This document shows positions 1 to 8,203 of a DNA stretch of 19,884 bases, piece after piece. Under the pieces are notes generated by a model that did no database searches, was not told the origin of the DNA, and was given only the letters and a program-made list of their open reading frames with translations. Every line of letters begins with the position of its first letter. The stretch's first letter is position 1. The translations under genes and the position numbers were made by a program. Origin of the DNA: an uncultured Pseudomonadota bacterium (lineage in GTDB: Bacteria > Pseudomonadota > Alphaproteobacteria > Rs-D84); assembly GCA_900313285.1 (NCBI GenBank), contig OMQP01000026.1, forward strand, positions 1 through 19,884, given 5' to 3'.

Positions 1-13
1 GAATAAACAAAAA

Positions 14-712
14 TTATCTTAATTTTGTATCCAGCAAATGTAAATTGCGAGCCGAATAAACCACATCACCAGATAATAACAAATGATCATAAAGACCAAT
101 ATCTAATTTATTTAATGCACTTTCTAATTCTTGAGTTATTTGGATATCTTGTGTTGAAAATGACGTATATGCACTTGGATGATTATGCAACAAAACAATA
201 CTGCGCGCACCCAAATCCAAAGCCCGTTTTACAATTTCACGAACATATACTGCTGCCCAATCTATTGTTCCAGAACTGTGTAATTCATCTTCAATCAATT
301 TGAATTGAGAATCTAAATAAAACACATGAAATTCTTCAATTGTTTTTCCCGACAATATAGATTTGCAATAATTTTCCAGTTTTTCAAAATTGTGAAATAT
401 AGGATTTGTATCAAGAACAGTTTTATATTCCATTTGTGTCAATTTGTTAATCAATTTCAAAAATGTTGCTGTATTTTCTTTGATGCCATCATTATCCATC
501 AAAGATTCCATTGGTGCAGATAATAAATTATGTATGCTGCCATATTTTTTGTATAACTGTCTTGATAAATTTCTGACATCGCGTCTTGGTATGGCGTAAG
601 TTAAAAGCAATTCTAATATTTCATAATCAGCCAACTGACCATCTGTGAACTTTTTACGAAGTCGCGCTCTGTGCCCCTGCTGTAAAGATTGTAATTCTTC
701 TGCTTTAATCAT
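14..712 (-). CDS. radC: RadC-family JAB/MPN (JAMM) domain protein
   Basis: This 232-residue protein has the RadC layout: an N-terminal helix-hairpin-helix-like region (about residues 15-95) and a C-terminal MPN/JAB domain (about 105-230). The JAMM metal motif H-x-H-x10-D is intact: H176, H178 and D189, in HNHPS...STQD. Family knowledge: RadC proteins were named for DNA repair, but that role is disputed and the biochemical activity is uncertain. The ATG lies inside the 3' end of map (8-bp overlap) and has no Shine-Dalgarno sequence, so translation is probably coupled to map. It is the last gene of the lptE-holA-map-radC operon. No terminator is visible in the 13 bases left downstream. Length is normal for the family. 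Confidence 0.93.
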   Translation of the reverse strand: MIKAEELQSLQQGHRARLRKKFTDGQLADYEILELLLTYAIPRRDVRNLSRQLYKKYGSIHNLLSAPMESLMDNDGIKENTATFLKLINKLTQMEYKTVLDTNPIFHNFEKLENYCKSILSGKTIEEFHVFYLDSQFKLIEDELHSSGTIDWAAVYVREIVKRALDLGARSIVLLHNHPSAYTSFSTQDIQITQELESALNKLDIGLYDHLLLSGDVVYSARNLHLLDTKLR

Positions 713-1475
713 GAGTCATTTTTTCAGTGAATATTATTACACCATCTTCGGTAATACCCAATGTATGTTCCCATTGTGCAGATAAACTGCCATCTTTTGT
801 TCGAACGGTCCAACCATCTTTTTCATCGGTTTCACATGCGAATGTCCCAACATTTATCATTGGTTCAATAGTGAATACAAAACCCGGTTGCATTATCAGT
901 TTATCATATGCTTTATCATAAAAATGTAAAATATTCGGGTTGTCGTGCATCACTTTGCCAATACCATGTCCACAGTAATCACGCACAATCGAAAAACCAT
1001 GTGGTTTAACAACACTTTCTATTGTTTCCCCAATTTCAGAAAGCGGCACTCCTGGCGCACAAATTGAAATTGCAGCATTCAATGCGTCTTGGCATGTTTG
1101 AACCAATTCACGCGCCTGCTTTGAAACATTTCCTATCATAAACATACGCGATGCATCACCGTGAAAACCGTGATATTCAGCGGTCAAATCTACATTTACA
1201 ATATCACCATCTTTTAAAATAACATCATCACTTGGGATGCCATGACAAACAACTTCATTTATAGAAGTGCATATGCTTTTTGGATATCCCATATACCCCA
1301 AATCAGATGAACGTGCACCGTTTTCTTTTAAAAATTGTGCAACCAATCTGTCTATTTCCCCTGTTGATATTCCCGCAACAATATGTGGTGTGATAAAATC
1401 AAAACAGCGTGCAACCAAATCACCAGACACACGCAATCTTTTAAAATCTTTTGGAGCATACACAGATGAAAGCAT
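705..1475 (-). CDS. map: Methionine aminopeptidase, type I
   Basis: The 256-residue protein removes the N-terminal Met from nascent proteins in the cytoplasm. All five metal ligands of the pita-bread fold are readable: D96 (VNVDLT), D107 (HGDASR), H170 (CGHGIG), E204 (TIEPM) and E236 (QWEHT). The substrate-binding His is H79 (CHGIPS). Length matches type I bacterial enzymes with no N-terminal extension. An AAGGAA ribosome site lies within the last codons of holA, two bases after whose stop the ATG begins. The 3' end overlaps the radC start, as expected in a tightly packed operon. Confidence 0.97.
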   Translation of the reverse strand: MLSSVYAPKDFKRLRVSGDLVARCFDFITPHIVAGISTGEIDRLVAQFLKENGARSSDLGYMGYPKSICTSINEVVCHGIPSDDVILKDGDIVNVDLTAEYHGFHGDASRMFMIGNVSKQARELVQTCQDALNAAISICAPGVPLSEIGETIESVVKPHGFSIVRDYCGHGIGKVMHDNPNILHFYDKAYDKLIMQPGFVFTIEPMINVGTFACETDEKDGWTVRTKDGSLSAQWEHTLGITEDGVIIFTEKMTHD

Positions 1476-1477
1476 TT

Positions 1478-2464
1478 TTATTTCCTTCTTTTTAAAGACA
1501 ATTTAGCGGCACGCACAGCCAATTTTAGTGAAAAATCACGAATTAAAATTTCTGGTTGCATGCCTTTTGTTCTGCACATTTTTTCTAAATCATTCAATTT
1601 AGACAGAACATTTACAATTTCTTCTTCGGGCCATATTTTCATTGCCATGTTAAATTTATCCGCAACTTTCCAAAACAGTTTTGGCAATTGCCCATCGACA
1701 ACGGCCGTCAATAATTTTGAAAAATGCAGATAAAGCATTCGAACCAACATGTTTGCGTCTGCCCCGCCATAAATTAAACGATCCAGCGCAACCATAGTTT
1801 GATTTATATGTCCCGCAGTCAAAGAATACATATAATCATCTGCACTGGTCGCAGATGTATCTGGCAAACATTTTTCAACATCTTCTAATTCAACAACGTG
1901 TTTATCAGATACGTATATTGCAATTTTTTGTAAAAAGCTGCGCGTTATACCACGATCCCCCCCCATATGTGATAACATATACGACATTGCATCTGGAGTA
2001 ACCTGTCTGATTCCTGCTTCTGCAGATAATTCCTTGTGAATTAATGCTTCCAATGTTTTTGTATCATCTGTATAACATGCGATTGCAGCAATGTTTTTTC
2101 CGTCTTCAAATAATTTACGCAAAGATCCAACTCGTAAATCACCAGCCGTCACTATCACAGTTGCACATAGTGATGACGATGTAACCAGTTCTGATAAAAT
2201 TTTTGTATCGCTGTCGCCTGCCCCGGAAATCAAAACTGCTTTGCGACCACCGAACATTGAAGGACTGCAACTTTCTGCAAATACTGCATCTTGTTTATCA
2301 CGCAATTCGTTTGCATCCAAAGCCAACAGATTATCTTTTTCTATTTCAAGTTTTTCTATTGCTTTATCACAAAATTCATCAACTAAACCTGCGTCAGGTC
2401 CGTATATCAAAACCGCATTGACATCCAATATACCAGAATTAAAATCCGTTTCTTTCCACTTCAT
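1478..2464 (-). CDS. holA: DNA polymerase III delta subunit
   Basis: This 328-residue protein fits HolA, the clamp-loader subunit that opens the sliding clamp. Recognition rests on the N-terminal pattern (AVLIYGPDAGLVDEFCDKA), a central segment with SPSMFGGRKAVLISG, the acidic SATSADDYMY, and a C-terminal helical region ending in basic residues (LSLKRRK). As usual for delta, it lacks Walker motifs. Gene order gives strong support: lptE directly precedes holA in many Alphaproteobacteria. The ATG shares one base with the lptE stop (TAATG), so translation is probably coupled. Typical length is 320-345 residues. Confidence 0.9.
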   Translation of the reverse strand: MKWKETDFNSGILDVNAVLIYGPDAGLVDEFCDKAIEKLEIEKDNLLALDANELRDKQDAVFAESCSPSMFGGRKAVLISGAGDSDTKILSELVTSSSLCATVIVTAGDLRVGSLRKLFEDGKNIAAIACYTDDTKTLEALIHKELSAEAGIRQVTPDAMSYMLSHMGGDRGITRSFLQKIAIYVSDKHVVELEDVEKCLPDTSATSADDYMYSLTAGHINQTMVALDRLIYGGADANMLVRMLYLHFSKLLTAVVDGQLPKLFWKVADKFNMAMKIWPEEEIVNVLSKLNDLEKMCRTKGMQPEILIRDFSLKLAVRAAKLSLKRRK

Positions 2465-2922
2465 TATTTATTTTCATTTTTTTGGGTTTCAGCGATAACA
2501 CGCATACTTATTTTATCAGACAACTGATGAATTGTATTCATAACAGCATTATTGTATGACGCATTTGATGCAACAAGATATCTTACAAAAGTATAACTTT
2601 CTGCTGCCGATTCAGAACCTGTCGCGATTGTTTTATTGCCCTGCTTTAATGTATATGATGCGTTCAATTTTACTTCCTGCCATACAGCATCACCAGCACG
2701 TTCAAATGCTTTATATTGTGTTATTGGTTCCTGTAAATTTACATTTAATGTGTATTTTGCATTTTCTTCATGCATGCCACCAAATTGCGCATTCAAAGAA
2801 TTACGTAATTCAATACCGTTAATACCACTTATTGGGGCAACATATACATCTGTACTGTTACCAGAAAATATTGGTTTAAAACTGCATGCAGCTAACAATA
2901 AAAACAGAACTAATTTTTTCAT
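2464..2922 (-). CDS. lptE: LPS-assembly lipoprotein LptE
   Basis: The 152-residue protein starts with a lipoprotein signal peptide; the lipobox L10-A11-A12-C13 makes C13 the lipidated residue. The rest is predicted alpha/beta, with the LptE-like pattern of ASYTLKQGNKTIATGSESAAESYTFV split by short strands and a C-terminal helix (HQLSDKISMRVIAE). LptE plugs the LptD outer-membrane barrel that delivers LPS to the surface. The assignment relies on the fold pattern plus position directly before holA. The usual upstream neighbour leuS is absent; instead a divergent gene starts 62 bp away, so lptE heads the operon here. AGGAAA before the ATG is the likely ribosome site. Confidence 0.85.
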   Translation of the reverse strand: MKKLVLFLLLAACSFKPIFSGNSTDVYVAPISGINGIELRNSLNAQFGGMHEENAKYTLNVNLQEPITQYKAFERAGDAVWQEVKLNASYTLKQGNKTIATGSESAAESYTFVRYLVASNASYNNAVMNTIHQLSDKISMRVIAETQKNENK

Positions 2923-2934
2923 TTGTATTTCCTA

Positions 2935-2963
2935 TTGCACTTTATTGTAATATTAGCTACACT
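2935..2963 (+). promoter_or_regulatory. Divergent promoter region, lptE / Cys-rich gene
   Basis: On the plus strand TTGCAC (2935-2940) and TACACT (2958-2963) are 17 bp apart, placing a start near 2970. On the minus strand TACAAT (2949-2944) is a good -10 for the lptE operon, though its -35 is poor. The two promoters would overlap, so expression of the two transcripts could interfere. Assigned by eye. Confidence 0.4.
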
Positions 2964-2984
2964 TTTAATAAATCGCAAGAGGGA

Positions 2985-4229
2985 ATGGTGAATATTTTTT
3001 TAATTCTTTTGTCTGTAATCATCATGGGGGGATATTACATTATATCCAGCCCTTCGTTGCGAATAATGCAGCACGAAACACAATACGCAATTCAAAAGGC
3101 CGATTTACGTTCGATTGCGGAATGTGTTGTAGCCGCACAAAACGCTGCTATGTATGGTGAAGAATTTGAAGACACATGTATTGAGCGTTATAATATCACC
3201 AGTCAATATATTTGCATGAACGATAAATACAGCATTGTTCCATGTGATTCCGTTGGCACAAAAGCACCAGATTACAATTACATAATAACAACCAGTTATG
3301 AATTACCTGAATCTGAATATAACAGCATACTAGAAGTATTAGAAAAATATTACCCTGATACTGGAACATTTGGTGTTTTTACCGATCCTGAATTAATGTC
3401 TGCCGGAACAGTCAGCAACCGTAAGATACCACAAAAAATAATAGATGCTGCAAAACTGCGACCTGGTCAGTTAATGTACATAATGCAATACAAAATTCCC
3501 GAAGAAAACATAGAATACCCTGTTGCAGATGCTGCTAATATTGAATGTCCATCCGGGACAATGAAAACGTATCGCTTTGGTCGTTGGCAATGTATTGAAT
3601 ACAATTATAAAACATCTTGTACAGGTGACACAATTTGGGACAACGATTTGATGGAATGTGTTGCAGATGAAACACGCAAACCCCTGTGTTCAAATAATCA
3701 AACTGCTGTTTTAATAGACAACATATGGGAATGTGTTGATCCGTTTGGCGATATAACCTGCCCTGATGGAATGACTGCACGACTTAATTACAATATGCTT
3801 GAATGGGAATGTGTTAACGACCCAAATGCAGTGAAATCTGTCAAGAAATGTGACAATATTGCAACTATGCCTAATAACCATGGCAACGTCGGACCAACGT
3901 TACGCGTTCGTTCCATATCATGTACAGATTGCGAAATTGCCATTTTAAATGAAGAAACATGTGAAACATATTGCATTCCAGACCCATCAAAATTAAACGA
4001 TAAAAAATGTTACAGCGGTTATGTTGACGAATGTGTTGGACCAACACGCGGTATATATTTTGGATTTTCGACGAAATCACGAATCGATGGGATTGACGCA
4101 CTTTCGAACCAAACAGTCGTTCTGGACAAAAACCACAGTCAAAACAGGATGTTTAATTGTATGGATTGTGGTGACGGCATCATAGATACAGAAAAATCGG
4201 TTACACCATATACAGCTGTTTGTAAATAA
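2985..4229 (+). CDS. Membrane-anchored, Cys-rich exported protein of unknown function
   Basis: I do not recognise a named family. The 414-residue product has an N-terminal hydrophobic helix (residues about 3-22: IFLILLSVIIMGGYYII) followed by a large, probably periplasmic domain with about 22 cysteines. Between about residues 185 and 290 a unit of spacing C-x(n)-W-x-C-(I/V) recurs about four times (WQCIEY, MECVAD, WECVDP, WECVND). An N-helix followed by a helical segment recalls pseudopilins, but there is no prepilin-peptidase G-F-x-x-x-E site. Start: AGAGGG at 2978-2983 lies 1 nt from ATG 2985 and 4 nt from GTG 2988, so GTG 2988 is also possible. An upstream in-frame ATG at 2886 would run through lptE and its promoter and was discarded. 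Confidence 0.75.
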   Translation: MVNIFLILLSVIIMGGYYIISSPSLRIMQHETQYAIQKADLRSIAECVVAAQNAAMYGEEFEDTCIERYNITSQYICMNDKYSIVPCDSVGTKAPDYNYIITTSYELPESEYNSILEVLEKYYPDTGTFGVFTDPELMSAGTVSNRKIPQKIIDAAKLRPGQLMYIMQYKIPEENIEYPVADAANIECPSGTMKTYRFGRWQCIEYNYKTSCTGDTIWDNDLMECVADETRKPLCSNNQTAVLIDNIWECVDPFGDITCPDGMTARLNYNMLEWECVNDPNAVKSVKKCDNIATMPNNHGNVGPTLRVRSISCTDCEIAILNEETCETYCIPDPSKLNDKKCYSGYVDECVGPTRGIYFGFSTKSRIDGIDALSNQTVVLDKNHSQNRMFNCMDCGDGIIDTEKSVTPYTAVCK

Positions 4230-4275
4230 AATAAAAATATGATAAAATATTATATTATCCAAAGGAGGAATTGTT

Positions 4276-4497
4276 ATGAAACATTATCATCTGTATTGGA
4301 TTTTGTATATACTATTTCTTTTTTGCTTTTTTATTTTCTGTTATTACATAGAAAACAATAATTTGTTTAACAATAAAATCTATTTGTGTTTATATGACAT
4401 GGCATGGGCATGGTTGGGTGCGTTCAGCTATTGGTTTGGCACAATGATAGAAAAACACAAATCATCAAAACATAAATTAAAAAACAAGAAAAAATAA
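4276..4497 (+). CDS. Small two-helix membrane protein, holin-like in shape
   Basis: A 73-residue product preceded by the strongest ribosome site in the window (AAGGAGG, 4262-4268, 7 nt from ATG). It has two hydrophobic segments (about residues 7-25 and 41-58) and a very basic tail (HKSSKHKLKNKKK). That shape and the AYWFG-like segment FSYWFGTM resemble small phage holins, and a lysozyme domain is encoded 4 kb away, but I cannot assign the family by sequence. It lies 46 bp after the Cys-rich gene on the same strand, so the two may be co-transcribed. Confidence 0.75.
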   Translation: MKHYHLYWILYILFLFCFFIFCYYIENNNLFNNKIYLCLYDMAWAWLGAFSYWFGTMIEKHKSSKHKLKNKKK

Positions 4498-4585
4498 ATC
4501 TCTTTGTTTGGCGGTTTGGAATTTTACTCGGTGTAGATTGTTGTCGTCATCACACACAATTTGTCATTGTTTTGGAAAGATATTA

Positions 4586-4614
4586 AAGCATTTCTGCAAA
4601 TTTTATGATATAAT
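4586..4614 (+). promoter_or_regulatory. Promoter with extended -10 box
   Basis: TGATATAAT (4606-4614) is an extended -10 (TG-N-TATAAT). There is no good -35. The stretch 4587-4616 matches about 27 of 30 bases with the promoter at 9903-9934 before the HNH-LRR gene, with a shared 19-base core CAAATTTTATGATATAATT. The start would be near 4621, giving a short leader that carries AGAGGT. Confidence 0.55.
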
Positions 4615-4634
4615 TGATCCTGAGAGGTATAAAA

Positions 4635-6200
4635 ATGTCACAGTTAATTCAAATTGCAGATTTTCAATTTATTGCATTAAAAGATGGTATAGATATAACA
4701 GAACAAGACAGAAAAAAATTTGCTTCTATGCCGTTAAAGGACGAATATTTTAGCCCTTGTGTAGTTGAAGTACCAACATCTTTAGCATTACTTGCCGAAT
4801 TGGAAAAATGCCCGTTTGCAAATGGTAATTTTAGGAATGATTTAGATAAAGAATCGCCCCAGATTATCAAAACAAATGATTTTGTATATATAGGTCCTGC
4901 ATATTCTGTGAAAAGCACACGAATTCCGTTTTTATTACAAAAAGCCGGATTAAAAATAAAACGCGAACAACTTGTCGCATATCTTGCCCGCACAGAAAAT
5001 CCAGAAGAACCATATATGTTGGTTAACCAGGATGGCACTCCTTTTGAAACACCAGAAAAAAATTCGGACGGTCGCGCAGATAAATTAAACATAGATATCT
5101 ATGATGATATTTTGGCATTACGTCCAGAAGAATATGAAAAATATTTATATGTTAAAAAACAGATCAATGCAGGAAAATCAGCCGAAGTTAACAAACAAGA
5201 TTTATATCTGTGGGCACTGACTGATACGTTTATTATAAGAAATGAAAAATTAGATGTAGCTTTTCACGAGATGAAGCATGCGCAAAACTCACTTATTTTC
5301 TTTGATTATTTGTTTAATAATCCGAATTGCAAATTATCTAGTATCGATATTTTTAAGCATGAACAAGATGATGAATTGTCTGCAAAGTTAGCAGAAGCTA
5401 TAGAAGCAATCAATACATATAATCAATCTGAAGATAAAAACGATTTATCTGTGTTTGAATCTTCGTATATATTACAGCAATTATTACAAGATAAAACCAT
5501 AGCGCAACGCAAACTATTATTATCTGACATGCCATATGTTGTTCGTGAAGTTTGTATGTATTGGTATAAAAAACATGCAGCAGGTTATAAACCACAATTC
5601 GTACGAAATACTTTAATAAAACTGGATCAAATCCCCTTAAAACACCTTACATATGAATCAGATAACACATCATACAAAAATATACGCCAATTAATGTTTA
5701 CTTATAATGTTTATGACACAAAAACAGGCAAATATATAAATATGGATTTATCAGAATATGTATTTGACATCGATATTATTGAATCAGATTTAAAGATGAT
5801 ACAGCAAATGTATCAAGATAAAGTTATCAAACGTCAAAAGATATTAGATGACCGTGCAGATAAAATACAACCAAATTTAATAAATGAAGCGCAAGAAAAA
5901 TATATAAAACTGGTTGAAGGAACAGAGTATCGCAAAGCGTTAGTTGATTTACAAAACAATGGTATGAGTTATATGTCTGCTTTGAATTTTATGCCAGGAA
6001 TAACAGATAAAGCAGATAAAGCATCTGCAAAACCTATGGAAAATCGCAGTGCAGAACCACACCAATTTGATGAACCACAAACAAAGGAACAATCAAACCA
6101 AAATACTAATATATTTCAAAAGGCGATGCGCAAAATCAAAGAAAGAATTCTGTCACGAAAATTTTTAAAAACAAGTAATAACGGCGTAGATTATGAATAA
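4635..6200 (+). CDS. Unknown 521-residue protein with HExxH zincin motif
   Basis: The start is ATG 4635, behind AGAGGT (4622-4627); an in-frame ATG at 4614 lies on the -10 box and is unlikely. The clearest motif is F-H-E-M-K-H-A-Q at residues 210-217, the HExxH of zinc metallopeptidases in a predicted helix. DELSAKLAEA (246-255), 31 residues after the motif, could give the third ligand (E247), as in gluzincin-like families. The rest is charged, mostly helical and soluble, with a disordered Gln/Asn/Lys-rich C-terminus (about 460-500) and a basic last segment. No signal peptide or membrane helix. The family is not recognised; a metallopeptidase is inferred from the motif alone. Confidence 0.8.
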   Translation: MSQLIQIADFQFIALKDGIDITEQDRKKFASMPLKDEYFSPCVVEVPTSLALLAELEKCPFANGNFRNDLDKESPQIIKTNDFVYIGPAYSVKSTRIPFLLQKAGLKIKREQLVAYLARTENPEEPYMLVNQDGTPFETPEKNSDGRADKLNIDIYDDILALRPEEYEKYLYVKKQINAGKSAEVNKQDLYLWALTDTFIIRNEKLDVAFHEMKHAQNSLIFFDYLFNNPNCKLSSIDIFKHEQDDELSAKLAEAIEAINTYNQSEDKNDLSVFESSYILQQLLQDKTIAQRKLLLSDMPYVVREVCMYWYKKHAAGYKPQFVRNTLIKLDQIPLKHLTYESDNTSYKNIRQLMFTYNVYDTKTGKYINMDLSEYVFDIDIIESDLKMIQQMYQDKVIKRQKILDDRADKIQPNLINEAQEKYIKLVEGTEYRKALVDLQNNGMSYMSALNFMPGITDKADKASAKPMENRSAEPHQFDEPQTKEQSNQNTNIFQKAMRKIKERILSRKFLKTSNNGVDYE

Positions 6201-6311
6201 TCGCTTATAAACAACTTTTTTAAAAAGTTCGTATTTGATGTTTCGCTGGGCACGTTATGCATGTGCAACATTACTGGTACATCGTAATAAATAGCTCTGT
6301 TATTCATAACT

Positions 6312-6330
6312 CGTGCGATTCACAAACAGA
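6312..6330 (+). repeat. Dispersed intergenic repeat, copy R1 (partial)
   Basis: CTCGTGCGATTCACAA matches R2 (8151-8166, CTCGTGCAAATCACAA) at 14 of 16 bases. It lacks the downstream GATTTGTTG..ATTCGGG half of copies R2-R4. Same orientation as R2-R4. Confidence 0.45.
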
Positions 6331-6356
6331 TTTAAAGAAATATATTTTTTGTAATA

Positions 6357-6385
6357 TTGATAATTATACATTCCTATGGTAAACT
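6357..6385 (+). promoter_or_regulatory. Promoter of exonuclease gene
   Basis: TTGATA (6357-6362) and TAAACT (6380-6385) are 17 bp apart. The start would be near 6392, 18 nt before the ATG, leaving AGGGA (6401-6405) as the ribosome site. Confidence 0.5.
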
Positions 6386-6409
6386 TGAAAGCATAGGTGC
6401 AGGGAAAAA

Positions 6410-7024
6410 ATGTCTTTTATTATTTTTGATACAGAATACACATCATGGCGCGGATGCCAGGAACACGGATGGCGTGGCAAACAAAAACGCGAAATAGTAC
6501 AAATTTCAGCTGTTCGTGTATCAAATGATTTACGCGTATTGGATACTTTTAATGTTTTATGCAAACCGCAATTGAATCCTGTTTTATCCGATTATTTTAC
6601 AAACCTTACTGGAATAACAAATTCGCAAATTCAACGCAAGGGTATATCTTTTCAAAAGGCATATAAAAAATTTATAAAATTTGTTGGAAAATCGCATTGT
6701 CTTTCACATGGATACGGCGGAAAATGGGATGATAAATGTGACGGTGCAATAATAAATGAAAATTTGATTTTGTATAAAATGCCCATGGATAGCAATATAA
6801 AATATCACAATATTGCTGCCTGGCTGATACCAGAATACAAAAAAATAAAAATGAAAGAACACCCAAAAAATTCTGGTAGAATTGCAAAATATTTGAACAT
6901 GGATAACAAAATAAAAAACATGGGCATCAATGAACACAATGCCTTGTATGATTCATATTCTATTTTGATGGGAATAAGATATTTTCGCAAAGATCTTTAT
7001 TCTCTTTTGAGAAAGATGTCATAA
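6410..7024 (+). CDS. DEDDh 3'-5' exonuclease family protein
   Basis: The 204-residue protein is a single exonuclease (RNase T / Pol III epsilon superfamily) domain. Exo I is FDTEYT (D7, E9), followed by the IVQISAV strand (29-35). Exo II is probably in GGKWDD (D107 or D108). Exo III is H176-x4-D181 (EHNALYD). The opening DTEYTSWRGC...GW...REIVQI is typical of a free-standing branch close to KapD/ERI-1-type exonucleases, which trim single-stranded DNA or RNA with two metal ions. The substrate cannot be told from sequence. There is no partner domain, and the gene has its own promoter, so it is likely a one-gene unit. Confidence 0.88.
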   Translation: MSFIIFDTEYTSWRGCQEHGWRGKQKREIVQISAVRVSNDLRVLDTFNVLCKPQLNPVLSDYFTNLTGITNSQIQRKGISFQKAYKKFIKFVGKSHCLSHGYGGKWDDKCDGAIINENLILYKMPMDSNIKYHNIAAWLIPEYKKIKMKEHPKNSGRIAKYLNMDNKIKNMGINEHNALYDSYSILMGIRYFRKDLYSLLRKMS

Positions 7025-7062
7025 TATAACATAGTTCGTAAATGTATTAAACCGGCAGATTG

Positions 7063-8070
7063 TCAGCGACTATTTTCGTCATTGATATTTGTTAATGCCT
7101 GACGCATTTCATATTCCTTGATATATTCTGTTGGGGTCAATGTTTGTATTAATTCAAACCCAGGTTCATTAAACTTGAAATTGTTACCAACAACTTTGCT
7201 CAAAGACAAATATTGTACTGTTGGGTTCATATCGTAACATACACCATTGTCTTCAATACCAATTCTGCATGCTATATCTCCCCCCCTAGTGAAGACCCAC
7301 ACTTTTACTGCTGAATTTTTTCCATCTAATGCTTTACAAATCTCATAAATTTGACGTTTACCGTTTTTATATTGTCCAGGATTTGTTTTTTGTAATATCA
7401 TTCTAAGAGCAGAACACACAAAACCTAATTTGCCTTTGTGTACCATGGATGCCTCTAAAAACTTTCCGAAATCGGAATATGTTGTTGCGTGTTCTTCTGG
7501 TGTAACAATTTTGGTAATTTGATATGGACGACCTTTTTCTTTTATCGTTTTCAATTGGTGCCAAATTTCACCGCCAACTTTTACGTCATCGCACACAAAT
7601 TGGAATCCTGGTTGTTTATCCTTTTCTGGCTGAATCTGCGGTTCTATCGCATGCCATTTACCATCAGATAATTTTACACAAGGCAAAGTATGTCCCTCTT
7701 TAGCATCAACCAAATGTTCAATATCTGTACTGAATAAAACTTTCAAATCCAGTTGTTCGTCTTTTGGTAATTGTGAATTTACATAACAAAACGCCTTTGC
7801 TGCCTGACCGCATGAAACATACAGCCGGCTATCCATGATGTCTTTACCTGTTAATTTGAATTTTACTTCATCCTTGTTGTTGGCTTTTGTTAGTCCATAC
7901 TTTTCTGCTAATTCGTACTCTTTATCAACGATACGTTGTTCGTATTCTTCCTTTTTTAAGTGTTGTTCTTCCAACTCTTTACGAAAAGCATTAAAACCTG
8001 TATCTGGATCATGTAACGCATCCAATATTTTACGAACAGTAGCAATTATTTGTTCATCAGTATGTTTCAT
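7063..8070 (-). CDS. Transglutaminase/papain-like fold protein, probably two domains
   Basis: This 335-residue soluble protein begins with a charged helical stretch (1-65). The next part fits a transglutaminase-like cysteine hydrolase: nucleophile C87 (VSCGQAAKAFCYVN), histidine H127 (EGHTLPCVKL) and the downstream GKWHAIEPQ, where E143 takes the place of the usual Asp in the family's W-x-x-I-D-P. A second, degenerate copy may follow: C219 (FVCSALRMIL) and GVCYDMNPT (D280), but the His position is not conserved. Function (protease, transglutaminase or amidase) is not assignable. Start ATG 8070 has GGGAGG 7 nt upstream. No signal peptide. Its 3' end faces the exonuclease gene, 38 bp away. Confidence 0.75.
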   Translation of the reverse strand: MKHTDEQIIATVRKILDALHDPDTGFNAFRKELEEQHLKKEEYEQRIVDKEYELAEKYGLTKANNKDEVKFKLTGKDIMDSRLYVSCGQAAKAFCYVNSQLPKDEQLDLKVLFSTDIEHLVDAKEGHTLPCVKLSDGKWHAIEPQIQPEKDKQPGFQFVCDDVKVGGEIWHQLKTIKEKGRPYQITKIVTPEEHATTYSDFGKFLEASMVHKGKLGFVCSALRMILQKTNPGQYKNGKRQIYEICKALDGKNSAVKVWVFTRGGDIACRIGIEDNGVCYDMNPTVQYLSLSKVVGNNFKFNEPGFELIQTLTPTEYIKEYEMRQALTNINDENSR

Positions 8071-8096
8071 AAAAGCCTCCCTGTTTAATCATGTGA

Positions 8097-8105
8097 ATTA
8101 TAGCA
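8097..8105 (-). promoter_or_regulatory. Extended -10 promoter of transglutaminase-like gene
   Basis: On the minus strand TGCTATAAT is an extended -10 (TG-N-TATAAT). The -35 is weak (TTAGCT, 18 bp further up). A start near 8090 gives a leader of about 20 nt with GGGAGG. Confidence 0.5.
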
Positions 8106-8152
8106 CAAAACATATTAAATAGCTAATTATTTGAATTTTTGGCAGAATAGCT

Positions 8153-8203
8153 CGTGCAAATCACAAGATGTTCGATTTGTTGAGATTCGGGGAAAAAATA
8201 AAA
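8153..8203 (+). repeat. Dispersed intergenic repeat, copy R2
   Basis: Bases 8174-8203 are identical over 30 bases to 9877-9906 in R3 (core GATTTGTTGAGATTCGGGG). The upstream half (GCAAATCACAAG) is related to R1, R3 and R4. R2 runs into the 3' end of the lipoprotein gene on the other strand and encodes its last 14 or so residues and stop. Confidence 0.8.

Larger units (their letters stand above)
6201..6409 (+). other. Intergenic region with repeat R1 and promoter
   Basis: No gene is seen. It holds an A/T inverted repeat after the preceding stop (AACTTTTTTAAAAAGTT, 6214-6230), a short AGTTCGTA motif also found near 7033 and 12590, a copy of the GCRATTCAC repeat (6312-6330) and the exonuclease promoter. 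Confidence 0.5.

Noticed and set aside
2886..2984. Upstream ATG extending the Cys-rich protein by 33 residues
   Set aside because: It would begin inside lptE and read through both divergent promoters; the start near AGAGGG is preferred.
2985..3060. Type IV pilin-like processing site
   Set aside because: The hydrophobic helix is not preceded by a basic leader with G and followed by F-T-x-x-E, so prepilin peptidase cleavage is not supported.
4508..4753. 81-codon plus-strand open frame before the HEMKH gene
   Set aside because: Runs out of frame through the promoter and the start of the HEMKH gene and has no ribosome site.
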